Source: Isoetes taiwanensis (Eukaryota > Streptophyta > Lycopodiopsida > Isoetales > Isoetaceae). Taken from it: a DNA stretch of 64,000 bases. The stretch spans positions 2,101,090 to 2,165,089 of the forward strand of contig JAJEKV010000055.1 in the NCBI GenBank assembly GCA_021234155.1, written 5' to 3'. How positions within the stretch are numbered: the first letter of the stretch is position 1; each line of letters opens with the position of its first letter. The notes under the pieces are model-generated. The model was not told where the DNA came from and searched no databases. It was given only the letters and a program-made list of their open reading frames with translations. Below, one piece after another: positions 48,001-59,465 of this stretch. Both the position numbers and the translations under genes were made by a program.

Positions 48001-48480
48001 AAATCACATGGAAAAAAGATCATTCAGAGCCACTAAGTTAAACCAAGCATTAGATTCATCCAGAGTAAAGGGTCTAAAGTTACCATTCCTCATGAACCTA
48101 TGAGTGACTATATTGAAATCTCCTCCCATAATCATAACGCCCACCTCGATGTCATTGAGGTTGCTTTTTATAATCATAACGCCCACCTCGATGTTATTGA
48201 GGTTGCTTTTTAACTTAATCCAAATTAAGAGTCCTTTCAGCAGAAGCATTGTAGGCATAGATGTTAACCACAGTAAGATTTTAAATGTGAAGCTTGAATG
48301 TCATAATATGCCATGTGCTAGAACTGTCATTAATCATGAATTTACCTTGAATGTTTAGATTCTTGTTCCAACAAATAGCAATACCCTCTAAGCTATGACT
48401 GCCTAGCAGGGCCCATAAATCCATGTTGGAGGGTAAGGTTATAGCATGGCTATAGACCAACTTATGTAGTTATGCTCTTG
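48000..48480 (-). pseudogene. L1-like LINE (family B): endonuclease domain
   Basis: On the - strand EGIAICWNKNLNI and TVVNIYAYNASAERT lead to VGVMIMGGDFNIVTH (about 48150-48110), the conserved GDFN metal-binding motif of APE-type endonucleases. After it come FRPFTLDESNAWFNLVALND and LFSM. A 41-bp tandem duplication (48129/48170) repeats SNLN(N/D)IEVGVMI just before GDFN. It is the upstream part of the LINE whose RT lies at 42.0-44.3 kb, on the same strand. Confidence 0.8.
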
Positions 48481-48689
48481 AATGAGTGAAAAAATCAGTG
48501 TGGGATAACCATTTATCTAAGCAGAAAATCCTTCTTTATAGGAGCTCTCAAATGAGGTGTAACAACATCACTTCAATAGACGAGACGTATAAGCACCGCG
48601 ATGTGCTAAGCTTACTCGTACCAATTCAAAAGGTAAGAAGGTCATCTTTCCCATCCTCAGAACAGAACCGCCTATAAGGGAAGAAAGAA

Positions 48690-50093
48690 AGTAAGAGAAG
48701 AGATACAACCCTGCAATCTATCTCTTTTAGTTAAGTCATTTATATATTGGAGGTTCTAGGAGAGAAATTTTGACTAACTAATCATTAAGAAGAGAAAGTG
48801 AGCTTACAGGAAGAGAAATGTTCCCTAAAACTTCTTCGAATTGGGGTGTCGATCTGGTTGGCACCATTGCTGTCCTTGGTCTTTCTATTATGCCTCTTCT
48901 TGTTGGTCACAATATTCTAGTTGGCCTCATTGGTTATCTCTTCGATAATGATGCTATCTTCCTGTTAGGGAGCAGAGATATAACACGTGGAACAAAAATT
49001 CTAATCCTAGATTAAAGATAGCAATGGCTCCAAGATTGTTACCAGGATTGTTAGAATTAGTACCACGCCAATCCCTCTCATAAGGAGGTCTAAGCCTAAG
49101 CCTAACATATATTCTAGACGCTGCCTGATGGGGTTGACAGCTCAATGGACATACACAAGCACCTCTATAAAAGATAATGAAGTTGTCAAAACTTACTAAC
49201 TAAACACAATAACTTTTGCAAGCACTCCAAAATTACAAGTTACCCTAGATTTTGGAATGGATAAACGAAATCTCATTCTTGCATTTTCTTTCCAAATAAT
49301 TGACCAGCCAGCAAATAGTTACAAAATAGCAACTTTTTTGGCTATGAAATTATTTGTAATCAGTAAAGCAAAGAACAACAAATGGATGTAGTCCACTGCC
49401 AGTATTAATTTGACACACAATCTCTAACAATCATCGCCTTGAATCTTCTCACAATTGCCTGCTACCACATGATAACCTATCAAAATGCACCTCATGATCC
49501 ACAACAAGGCTAGGAAATTCACCCCAACTATTGCAGGTAGAACTCGAGTGATAAAATGATTCTTGCTCCGCCGACATTGACAAGACATCTAAACTATTCT
49601 ACTAACTCGATTAACAAATTGATAAACTCAAGCTTTAGTTACACATTCTCAAGCTGCAATCCGGAACAATACACAAGCTCTCCGAAATTCCTGCAGTCCA
49701 GAACATAATAATATGCTCGTCACAACAAAAAATTTAATAAAGCAATAGAACTGAAAGCAATATGATGTAAAACAGCGATCTAAAGAAGCAATCTGTATGG
49801 TTGATGAACGACCTTCCTTAATAATCATTTCATTAAGGAGGCAGAGATTCCCAAGTCACTGTCTGCACTACAGAAATACACATCATCTATTATTCAGTGT
49901 ATGATAATTAGACAGCTGTTTGTGCAAGTTTAGTTTTACAAAACAGGTTATGTACGAAGGGCCAACCTAAATAAGGCTCACTAACAAGTAATTGAACTAC
50001 CCCTGTAGTCTGCAAGATCACCTCCAATAGTAATAAAAACATTTCACCTAATACTGCCTTACATAAAGTCCTAAATCATTCATGATTATATGT
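48690..50093. other. No confirmed gene; possible LINE ORF1 remnants on the - strand
   Basis: Short - strand frames (IRRSFREHFSS at about 48830; RIYVRLRLRPPYERDWRGTN at about 49100) lie where ORF1 of the L1-like LINE would be. None shows a known domain. Confidence 0.3.
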
Positions 50094-50120
50094 TCAAAGA
50101 GGAAAAGACCAAAGGAATAC

Positions 50121-50522
50121 TCAGATTCAGGTACTCCTCATCCCCTGCTTCACTGTTCGAAAGAGATCTGCAAAGCAAAATTTAGTATATTCTCATTTGA
50201 TTCGGGATTTTACTTTTAGCCTTGATCCTTAATCTTTTCTAAGCAATAACTTAAAAAAAAAAAATATGAAAGCAGTTTATTTTGCTGGATCAAATGAGAT
50301 TCTGAGAAGCCTAGGGCTGCATTTGATGCCATGCCTTAGGTGCCTCGCACCTAGAGCCTGGGATTTGATTCCAGCCTAAATAGAAAAATTTCTAGTTTTG
50401 TTCTGGATATAACCAGGCTACCAAATTTACCGGGAAACCTCTTACCTGCAGATTGCTCTTCTTCCCAGCCCAACAAGATGCCGCCCTTCGAATCGGGCCA
50501 GATCGGGCCAGAGTTCGTCCAT
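50121..50522 (-). CDS. Two candidate exons of an unidentified gene (5' end)
   Basis: ATG at 50522 opens MDELWPDLARFEGRHLVGLG and ends at a good donor (CAG|GTAAG, exon 50522-50446). TTTGCAG at 50168 starts a second exon in matching phase (SLSNSEAGDEEYLNLS), with a possible donor after 50121. I found no further exons and no family. It may be a real gene start, a gene relic or chance. Confidence 0.25.
50300..50400 (+). repeat. tRNA-derived SINE head
   Basis: TAGGTGCCTCGCACCTA hairpin followed by GGGATTTGATTCCAGCC, a B-box-like arm, with GGGCTGCATTTGATGCC upstream. It looks like a worn tRNA, as in plant SINE heads. It falls inside the putative intron of the candidate gene above. Confidence 0.4.
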
Positions 50523-51533
50523 GGGAATTGTCAATCCCTTTCTGAACCAGTAAGATCCACGAGATTTAAACTCTCAAATGTGGCGTTGATTATTCAATAT
50601 ATTCTGCTATGCCCACAGATTGAACAGATGTGAGACATTCATTCCATTTGGGAGATTTACTCAATTTAAACAATGAGGAAGCTATATATGATTGATGTGT
50701 GCAAGCCTTTAAATATCCAAAACCACATGGCCACGAGTACTAGCTTTTTTCTGCCAAACCTTAGCGTATTCTGCCAAACCTTGCTTCCAATCAAGCAAGT
50801 GAAAACCAACCTTGCTTCCAAATACACAAGACACCGTGTGAACGAATATTCTACTTGTTCATATTGGTTGCAACCACTATTCTGTTTGCTGCACCCTGTT
50901 TTCTCAGGGAAAAAAAAAAATCCTTACCATCAACAATAATTAAACAGCACATTGGGATCAAGCATGGCTAATCTTAGATAGTGCATAGAGATTATTTTTC
51001 TAATCATACCTGTAGATCGGTGGGTACTACACCAGTAGAGAGTTCTAACATTATCTAGTTCCTCTGCAACCCCTGCAGAAACGTACAAAAATGTTAATCT
51101 GTGATTCACAATTATTGCTCATATCTGATAACTGCTAGAGTTACTTACTTGCAGCCAAGGATGTTTTGCATAGTATCCCAATTTAAACATAACAGGATCT
51201 ACAAGAATCTGGGACCTTCTGAACTTCTGCGATAATCACTATACTTTCAAGTGATTGCACATTTTAAGGCCTTCCAAACGACTGAACCCTTGGCATCTGT
51301 ACGTAGCATTGAGATAAACAACTAGGACTTTGCAACGGAAAGTATACCAGATACAACCCACAAAATGCCTTTTCCATTTCTTTCCATCCCGATGTCTCAA
51401 TAACGATCTTCCATATTTCCAGGCCTTGCCGTTGCGGAGCAAAGCCGCGCTGAAAATGCATTAGGGTTAGGTCTGTCCAGAATGCATTAGGGTTAGAACG
51501 GGAAAACAGGCACACACAAGTTGCTAACGCAAC
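50523..51533. other. No gene confirmed; two telo-box motifs
   Basis: TTAGGGTTAG occurs at about 51464 and 51489 (AACCCTAA on the - strand), the plant telo-box often found near transcription starts. A - strand frame runs 51442-51239 (GKAWKYGRSLLRHRDGKKWK) downstream of it, with no known domain. It could be a 5' leader of the candidate gene. Confidence 0.3.
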
Positions 51534-51586
51534 GGTGGGTTGCCGGGGTCTTTTTTGGCTCCCGAAATTGGGGTCTTCGGCGCCCG

Positions 51587-51895
51587 AAAATCGCTTAAGC
51601 GAATTTGGGGATAAGCGATTTTCCCGCCTGAAAAGGCCCTGCCGGAAACTTGGAAATGCCGTGCACATCTCGAAAAAAAGAAGAAATAAAAAAAAAAAAA
51701 AGCAAAATCACTTAAGCGATTTTCGCATGGGTTCCGGCGCTGCAGACGCTCAGCGACGGTAAGGCCGAAGAAGACGGCTACCGGGCCGCATGGCCAACCG
51801 TAGGCAGGTGAAAAAATTGAAAAAAAAAACCCCAAAATCGCTTCCACTTTGCCGCTTTCACCGCGAAAAAAAACCAAAATCGCTTAAGCGATTTT
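51587..51895. repeat. Left subterminal palindromes of the DNA transposon
   Basis: AAAATCGCTTAAGCGATTTT or one- to two-base variants at about 51587, 51704 and 51876, with half-sites at 51611 and 51834. They are likely transposase binding sites. Confidence 0.8.
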
Positions 51896-54494
51896 CATTT
51901 GATTGTTTCGACTTGTTTCCACTTCTCTTGTTCATTTCAGTTGGCGCTTCGTTTGCTGGTTCTCCCAAAGCTGATTTTGCAAGCGTTTTTAAGTTAATTT
52001 TTCAAGGTATTGTCAGTTGCAATTCCTATATTTATGGTTGCAATAGTGGTAGGAAGTATTAGAATCGATAAAATGAGTATTAGAATCGATTACCTTTATT
52101 AATTTCAAAACAATCAAGCCGGTCTCGGCCTTGCTTAGCCAAGAAAAATCTTGCATTCATAAACCGCTTCTTGTCAAGTCAGAGTTAACCAAGCCATCCT
52201 AGATCGACGTTTAGGCAATCCTGTTGCATAGTTGTGTGATTTTAGTTTTATTCCCCCAGGCAAGTTTTCTGCCAAATAGGATGCCACATATGGAGAAACA
52301 ATGCTGCCATATGAACTTGAACGTCCATTAATCTCGGATGTGGAGATGTAACAATTATGTTCTACCACAAGATTTTTAGAAGTTTACATTTGTTTGTATT
52401 TGTTTGTTTTTTATTTGCCATATAATATTGTGCTTGTTATCTCTTTATGGTTTAAGAATCAATTCTAAACTCATTTTATCTATACATTATGGTTACTAGG
52501 CATATTCCCCAGCTGTGCATTACAATATGGCTTACGGTGGACCGATGGGGGCGTAGATCTTACGCAGAGAGTCACCGATAGGGATGGACGAGAGGAGGGC
52601 CCCGAATTACGCCAACCGCGACACCGGGCATGGTTGGGTACATCACTTTTTAAAGCACCGCCGCACCCCCATTAGATAGCTTTTTACATTTGTGTCTTTA
52701 GAGTTTTTCATTTGTACTTGTATGGTTGGTAGGCTAGCCTGGCTACCGATTATGGAAGTTTGACGTGAATATCGAGGCATATGGTCGATTGTCGTGCGCC
52801 AGGGCCCCCCAAAACAGCCCGAAAGCAATACATAGTTTGGCCAATTTACATCGGTGGTATCGGATTTTTACCCTGTCCCCATACGCTGACAAGCTACCGG
52901 TGAATCGCCCAGGCGTGTTCGACGAAGGATGGTGCCATTGGGCACCATAATGCATATCACGATATATGGTGGCCAACGAGGAAACGGTCGCCCCAAGAAT
53001 GACTGTCATACAGCCATCCCTCTCACGATGAGGAGAGGGAGCGCCAACGAACCGCACGCGATGACGAAAGGTGGCAAGAGCGAATGCATCTCGGCGCAAG
53101 CAAAAGAGACAAAGCGGCTTTGATGAGGACGACCGTCTCCAGATGGGCTCCATGCCCGCATTTCGACAGTTCACAAGAGATACCTTTTCGGGCGGTGGCA
53201 AGGTGCTGACAGTCATTCCTCAAAGATCGCCAGTGGCATACCTGGGTGGTGCACCCTATAATTTGCAGGAGGCCCGCGCTTATGATCATCGGGACGTTAA
53301 AATGACCGGTGAGGATGTCGATGAACGGTACCGCATGAGTGGATGAGCCCACGGATGTCGCAGAGCTCCTCCCCGCCTACACCCGGTGGAGATCATGGAG
53401 TATGCGACAAGGTCGGGTGCGAAGAGGAGCAAAAAAGAAGGGGGGACGATCCTGCGGAGAGCGCCCATCGTACCTACAAGATCGACGGCAGCCATCATCT
53501 CTACAAGCATCGGAGAGCCCCATCGCCCTACAAAATATCACCGACATTTGCATTTTCAGTTGGCATGTCGCCCTCACAAAGATAGCACGCTAACCGACAG
53601 GCCATCATTACAAAGACGCCGCATGCATGTGTCCCTAAGATATTGAGGACATACCGCACGCACTGCTCATTCACACGCCACCTCCACCGATGTCATAGAG
53701 CCTCGCGGCTTCGAGGTCGGTTTGATGAGTCATGGAGAGCTTCGGGCCGCAGCATTATCACCGACATACGTGAAGAGAGGGTTCGCTCCCCCAGCTTGGC
53801 ATCATTGGTGTCACCCTTTCCTCCGCTGCGTGATGCACATGACCCGTAACCGCGGGCGAGGGACGGGGCTAGAGGCTTCTTTTCATCTTCGGGATGGAGT
53901 TTGGGGCGGGGCACGCCTTTATGCCTACTATTTGTTGCAGCCCTTATGGGGTGGGCCGGAGGTGGCGTGAGAGGCCCAATGCACGAGACATTGTGCTACA
54001 TCGAGGTTTGATGTTGCCTCTCTATTTACGGGAGGAGGTGTACATTTTTGGACTCGCATACCACGACGGAGATATGCCGCGAGGTATGGCGCCGTTGATA
54101 GCACACCACCTCCACGCACTTGTCCACGAAGATCTTGTCGAAGCCTGGCCGTAACGCTGAATGTCATTGTTGGGGCCGCCTTCCTTTAAGTGGCGTTGGA
54201 TCGCGAGCGAGCGGGGTAAGGCAATCGTTAATCGCTGAAAGAGTGGGAGGCGATCATGTCGGGGTAATTATCGCACGTGTCCTAGCACGATTTCATTCAT
54301 GTGTTGTAAACCTTCGTCATCGACCATGTAGCATGCATGCGCGCTGCGATGCATCGATTCAACGGATGAGAGATCCACATTTGCAATGGTGGACCCTCGT
54401 TGGTTCAAGATCACGAGGTCATGGGTGCGGACCTGCTCCCCAATGTACCGTGATAACGATGGGAGAGCTTGCGAGCTATCATTTGGCCCATCCG

Positions 54495-57060
54495 TCATGG
54501 GTACGTGGCATAGTCCCCATCCCTCTCGTGTCTCCATAGGTACTCATGCGGTGTGAGCCGGTTCGCGGGGGACACCGGTACCTTTGGTGCATATTGCAGA
54601 CCCTGTAGTACGGGGGCGACTCGGGTGGCCCAGGCGTTTTGAGGGCTTTTGGTGCATGGATTCCCTGCCTGGCAGGGTGGGCCATACCGGGACTCAAATA
54701 CGAGTGCAACCCGCGGACGTACAACGGTGAGTTGTTTGGTCTGACTTTTCTTACTTTTGGTTGTCTTGAATCGTGCATCAAGTCCTTCCACCGGTTTGGG
54801 GCGAGGTATTGGAGGCGGGTCGCATACCACACTCATGCCCCTGGACCACCGGCACGAAGCGTTTGAAAACCGGTTGGATATCCTACTAGCGAACAAATTA
54901 GAGTGTACATCCGCAGGTTAACCTTGCAACCCAAAGTCTGCACCTTCAACACCCTCCAATGGGCCTCCACGTAGTTGGTAGTGTCCATGTATGCATGGGG
55001 CCACAACCTCTGGTGTCGCCGCCATTTCCTTCCCACCGCCTCCCCACAACCAGTTGTGGGCAAGATAGTCAGGGGTGCTGGTGTATTGCTTGCACGCCGC
55101 CTACAAAGCGATATTTCTAGTCAAAAGCTCGACAAAGACACTTACCGAAGATCTCGACCGCTTACCATAGGCATTGTAGAGGTGATTTTCCAAGTGCTCA
55201 TACCGCTCCGGTGCCCGCTCCAGCATGAGATTAGAAAGCCTTTGCCGGACATCTTGGCGATGATGGCGGGTCTTGTATCCTCGGCATGAGGTTGTCACGC
55301 CATGCTCGCTTGCAATGGAACCAACAAGATATGACACGCGACCGCTATCTCAGCGGGCGTTACATCTAAGAAAACGCAAATAGTGACAAGCAAAGTTCTT
55401 TACACGCCTTTCGCGTTCGTTGAAACAATGGATGGGTTGGCAAGCTGCCTCTTCTATGGCCACTCTCCTCTCTCCGGCCCCATGTCAATGGTGATGGACC
55501 TTGGCCTTACATGCCCCATCCGCTCAAAACACAAGTGTAAGCGCTTTTAAGAATGCATTCTTTGTCAGCTGCGACCCCGCCTTATGTATACACAAACCTG
55601 GATACCCAACCCCGCGATGCAACCGAACCACGGCAAAGATAAAGTATTATCCGCCACATGTTAGTGCCAATGTCGAATCTAGAGCCCACCCCCCCTACGC
55701 ATACTATCATCCTGTAGAACTAGGATCCATGGGCGGCGTTCCGGATCCGCAGCGTGAGACGCGAATGGCTTGTCGTAGAGGACCTTTCCTGCATATGCCC
55801 AGGCCTCAATGTTCTCCTCAAGGCTGTCCCAATCGGCCATTGCGCCACCGCCTGAAACATAGTCACGTTCGAGCCAAGGCAAGTGAGTGCGCAGACATTT
55901 ACAAGCATAATTAGACATGACATTAAGCCACCAAACATTCGATACTTGTGTTGCGTAGACGCCACATCCTCCTGGCTCATGTCAAACCGATATGTGACGC
56001 GCTCGACTGCGGTGGTCTCCTCCCTGAGCATGGGACCCACTGCTTCGCCATGTCCCACACAGCCTTTGGGTTGTTCACGTTTCTCATTAACGCCGCGAGC
56101 TCTTTTCATCGATTAGGGTGAACTGGTAGAGACCATACCTCGGGCGCTCAAAGGATCGTGCCCCGAATGCACAGCCAAGCAAATATCCGTGTCCGCATTG
56201 TCCAATGCATGACCATTCGGGCCGCGAGACGTCGAAGCCTATATGTCCATATGACCCGTCACGCCGCGGACTCCTCCGCTTTTGCTTGCGCTGGTTGTGG
56301 GCCCGCTACCGGGTTCCTCCACCGGCGTGCAAAATCGCCCACCCCTCATCTGGGCCGACCCACACCCCGGCCCCGATGCGCTGCGGTGGATGTGCACAAG
56401 ACGCACGCCTCGCACCGCACCTCTCCCACTCTGATGTCAATCTGGCTGACAGTGCTAGTCTCATGTTGAGGGAAGTCACTATCCTTCATGTACATGCGAA
56501 CCTTGCAACTGCATACCCGTAGGCACTGGGTCACGTATTCCAGTGGGATCCCATGCTTCGCTATGCATGTCTCCCACTGTGATCTTATTTCTGCCAGGGT
56601 CTGCGTCTTCGACAAGTGCTGGCCATTGGCAATGTGGCACTGCGCCACTACATTGTTCCAATCCTCCAACCAAGGCACACACTTATGTGGATGCGATCCC
56701 ACCTTATGCAAATAGGAAACATGACCGACGACGCCCGTATATATCCCCTCACCAGTATTGTTCCCACCGGCCCCTCATATCTATGCCACTTTCGGAAACA
56801 ACATGCCCGGGTCTGGGTCTCGTGGAAGGGGTGGAAAATCTGGGTCTGCGATCCTGATGTCGCAAGGATATGGAGGCCTACCCTCGTTGACGGAAGCAAT
56901 CATAAGATCATATGTCTCTTTCAAGAACACATACCCATGGACCACGAACTCCTCCGGGCGTTCACCGCCTAAGCCGGTTGCCGCGGATCGGGATACATCC
57001 GAACCACCTCCCCGCGACGCATTTGGAACCAGGGGGGCCACAACTAGCACTTGTGGCAAC
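54495..57060 (-). pseudogene. Broken transposase-like coding region of the DNA transposon
   Basis: The - strand makes the best protein but shifts frame often. Segments: 57059-56781 (DIRIADPDFPPLPRDPDPGM), 56711-56346 (HKCVPWLEDWNNVVAQCHIA; Cys pairs CSC and CEACVLC), 55918-55679 (AMADWDSLEENIEAWAYAGK) and 55337-55101. Then comes 55063-54833 with MDTTNYVEAHWRVLK. The TTN-x-x-E-x-H-x-x-LK pattern resembles the C-terminal catalytic Glu region of Mutator-type transposases. Earlier catalytic Asp residues were not placed. Open frames on the + strand here are abundant because stops are rare in GC-rich DNA. Confidence 0.5.
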
Positions 57061-57397
57061 GCGACAATGTAGAGCTATCGGCATCGATTGGTCCGGATGA
57101 ATCATGCCAATTGGTCGCTATTGCCATCATCGGCTTCGCTCATAGAGCCCTCATCCTCATAATCAATCAGGCATTCTAACAAACCCTATCAAACAAAGCC
57201 GCACTATCTTTGGGCAAAACTTCGAAACTTCTGTAGAGCCGATCGGCTTAGCTTAGCGCCCTTTGACGCATATATGGTAGACCCAAGGGCTTTTCTTTTA
57301 TAGAGAATGGAAATTCGCTTTGCCGTTTTTATTTTATTTTTTATTTATTTTTTTTCTTCCCGACAGACGATTTTGCTTTTGTCGACGCCGATGTCCG

Positions 57398-57714
57398 AAA
57401 ATCGGCGAGCCGATTTTTCCACCGCGGTAATGCCACGACAGACGTTGATGCGTAAAATCGCTTTTGCAATTTTTTTTTTCTCCCCAGCCGTGGTCGGCTA
57501 CCGACAGACGACCGGACGGCGAAAATCGCTTTGCGATTTTATTTTTTTAAAATCACCTCGCCAGGTGATCGCATTTTCCGGCGACGGAAAGCGAAAATCG
57601 CTTAAGCTAATTTCACTTTCCCCTTTTTGAAAATCGCTCGCAAATTTGAAAATCGCCTAAGCGATTTTCCCAAATTCGCTTAAACGATTTTCCCAAATTC
57701 GTTTAAGCGATTTT
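57398..57714. repeat. Right subterminal palindromes of the DNA transposon
   Basis: Variants of AAAATCGCTTAAGCGATTTT at about 57398 (GGCGAGCC core), 57454, 57522, 57594, 57649, 57672 and 57695. The last three are packed with a spacing of about 23 bp. Confidence 0.8.
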
Positions 57715-57771
57715 GGTCCGCGCGAGACCCCGATTTCGGGAGCCAAAAAAGGCACTGGTGGGTTGCCCCTC

Positions 57772-58306
57772 TAAGGGTGCTTTCCCATGGGCAGAAAACC
57801 TCCAGGCTTCCTGAAGGTCAGGTCTGTTTGTCCGATGTTCCCATGAGCTGAAAACTGGAGTGGCTGAGGTTAAGAACCTCGTTTAGAAAATAATCGCGAG
57901 GAATACTTTTGGACCTGGGCCTGACCTCATCCAGGTCCGGCCGTCCATGGGAAAGCACCCTTCCCATCGGACGAAAACCCGGACATTTTCTTGAGGTCAG
58001 GCCGAGGGCTCGGTGTTCCCATCAGCGCCTTACTTGCTTGATTCAGGTTTTGGACCTGAGCCGCAAAGTATTCTCCACACAATTCTGAGCCTCAGGTTTT
58101 TGACCTTAGTACGGCTTTTTCAGGTCTGCAATTCCCATGGGCAGAAAACCTCAGGTTTCTTGAAGGGCTGGTCTGCGATTCTGATGTTCCCATGAGCTAA
58201 GAACCTGAGTGCCTGAGGTTAAGAATCTCATTTGGAAAGTAATCCCAATGATTACTTTTAGACCTGACCTCATCCAGGTCCGTCCGTCCATGGGAAAACA
58301 CCCTAA
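57772..58306. mobile_element. Tourist-like (PIF/Harbinger) MITE, double unit, TAA target duplication
   Basis: TAA at 57772-57774 and 58304-58306 flank inverted ends GGGTGCTTTCCCATGG and CCATGGGAAAACACCC. An internal end, CCATGGGAAAGCACCC, closes a first 186-bp unit at 57960. A second, rearranged unit (starting TTCCCATCGGACG) runs to 58303. Both units share AAAACCTCAGG and CCTGACCTCATCCAGGTCC. It is inserted 4 bp beyond the target duplication of the DNA transposon. Confidence 0.85.
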
Positions 58307-58318
58307 GAGTCCCTCGTG

Positions 58319-58398
58319 AAATTGTAGGCGTTCATCGTGAGAGGAGATGAATGCCTACAATTGGTCTTAGATAAGACACCAATTGTAGGCATTCATCC
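58319..58398. repeat. Short inverted repeat
   Basis: AATTGTAGGCGTTCATC (about 58321) and GATGAATGCCTACAATT (about 58346) pair as a hairpin. A third copy, AATTGTAGGCATTCATCC, follows at 58382. Confidence 0.8.
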
Positions 58399-59465
58399 TA
58401 AAACTTGGTTCGGGTAATTCCCTGGAACAATAGCAAACCACCGTGCAAATTTGAGAAAACTCTTGTTAACAAAAAGTTAACCGGATCTGCTCCCGACCAA
58501 AAATACCACTTTATAGGAGAACATACGTGTCTAAGTTTAAGAGGCGGAAATTTAGCAATAATGATTTTTTTTTTCCCGGAATTCCCACGAGACCCAATTT
58601 CGTCTCTTTTCTTAGGTTTTTTTTAGGGCTACTTTCGATTCTCTTTATCTTCAGGACAACGCTCAATAGGGCAGCCGCTCTACTCTTCCGTCCAAGATTT
58701 TAGATTTGCTTTTGCTTGCTGCTTGTGCCTGCCTCTATTTTGCTTGTGCCTGCCTCTATTTTTCAGTGCAGCGTAAATGCCTTGTCTAGAAGGCACCACT
58801 CTATCATTTAGTGGAAGCAGCATGCTAGCATCATCTAGCACGAGTGCGAACTTTTGGAGGGTTTTTCTGGGAAGGGTTTAGAGGGTTTATTAGATTGTGT
58901 CTTCTTTTTTTTAATTTTGTCAATGGTTCTGAGGTATAAAAGATGCACTTCTAGACTACATATTATAATAAATATAACTACACGAAACTAGTATATTGTT
59001 CATACCATTATACTAAATACACAATACTCCTTACTATGTTATGTCCATACATCATACTGCCCATACTATTTATTACCTTAGTGTTCATACTGTTATTATC
59101 ATGCCCATACTATTATAATAAATATAATTACCTTAGTGTTCATACTGTTATTATCATGTCCACAGTATAGGCATAGAGAAAGATAGCATTGTAAAGCAAA
59201 TTGTTTGAAGTTAACAACGGAAGCCAAAACACTATGAGAAACAATAATGTTATGAAAATACAGCCACAAGAAGTCATCCTTCTTCACACTCATCATCTAC
59301 AAGCAGACAACGTCGACGTCTCCTTTCCACTTGAATTGGGGATTCCCTTGTTGACAATAGTGATGCCACTGATTCTGCATACACAGGTAGAATGCTAATA
59401 CGTAAAAAAAGTTAAGTAGCATTGACATAAATGCTAAAAAATTACAGTAGAAAAAAACAAACATA
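58399..59465. other. AT-rich intergenic; small tandem repeats
   Basis: ATTACCTTAGTGTTCATACTG (33 bp in all) occurs at 59072 and 59127, a 55-bp period. This region is the 3' flank of the methyltransferase-like locus. No gene seen. Confidence 0.5.

Larger units (their letters stand above)
51534..57767. mobile_element. 6.2-kb TIR DNA transposon with 11-bp target duplication (Mutator-like candidate)
   Basis: Element 51545-57756. The left end GGGGTCTTTTTTGGCTCCCG and the inverse of the right end (AGTGCCTTTTTTGGCTCCCG) match well, followed by GAAAT(T/C)GGGGTC on both sides. GGTGGGTTGCC flanks it exactly on both sides (51534-51544 and 57757-57767). Subterminal zones of about 0.35 kb hold many copies of a 20-bp palindrome. 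The interior (52.5-57.1 kb) is clearly GC-richer than the rest of the window. The 11-bp duplication is within the range of Mutator-like elements; assignment rests on this and on a transposase-like motif. Confidence 0.8.

Noticed and set aside
52743-57072. Dozens of overlapping open frames on both strands
   Set aside because: Stop codons are rare in this GC-rich transposon interior; only the - strand segments with coherent composition and the TTNYVEAHWRVLK motif were kept.
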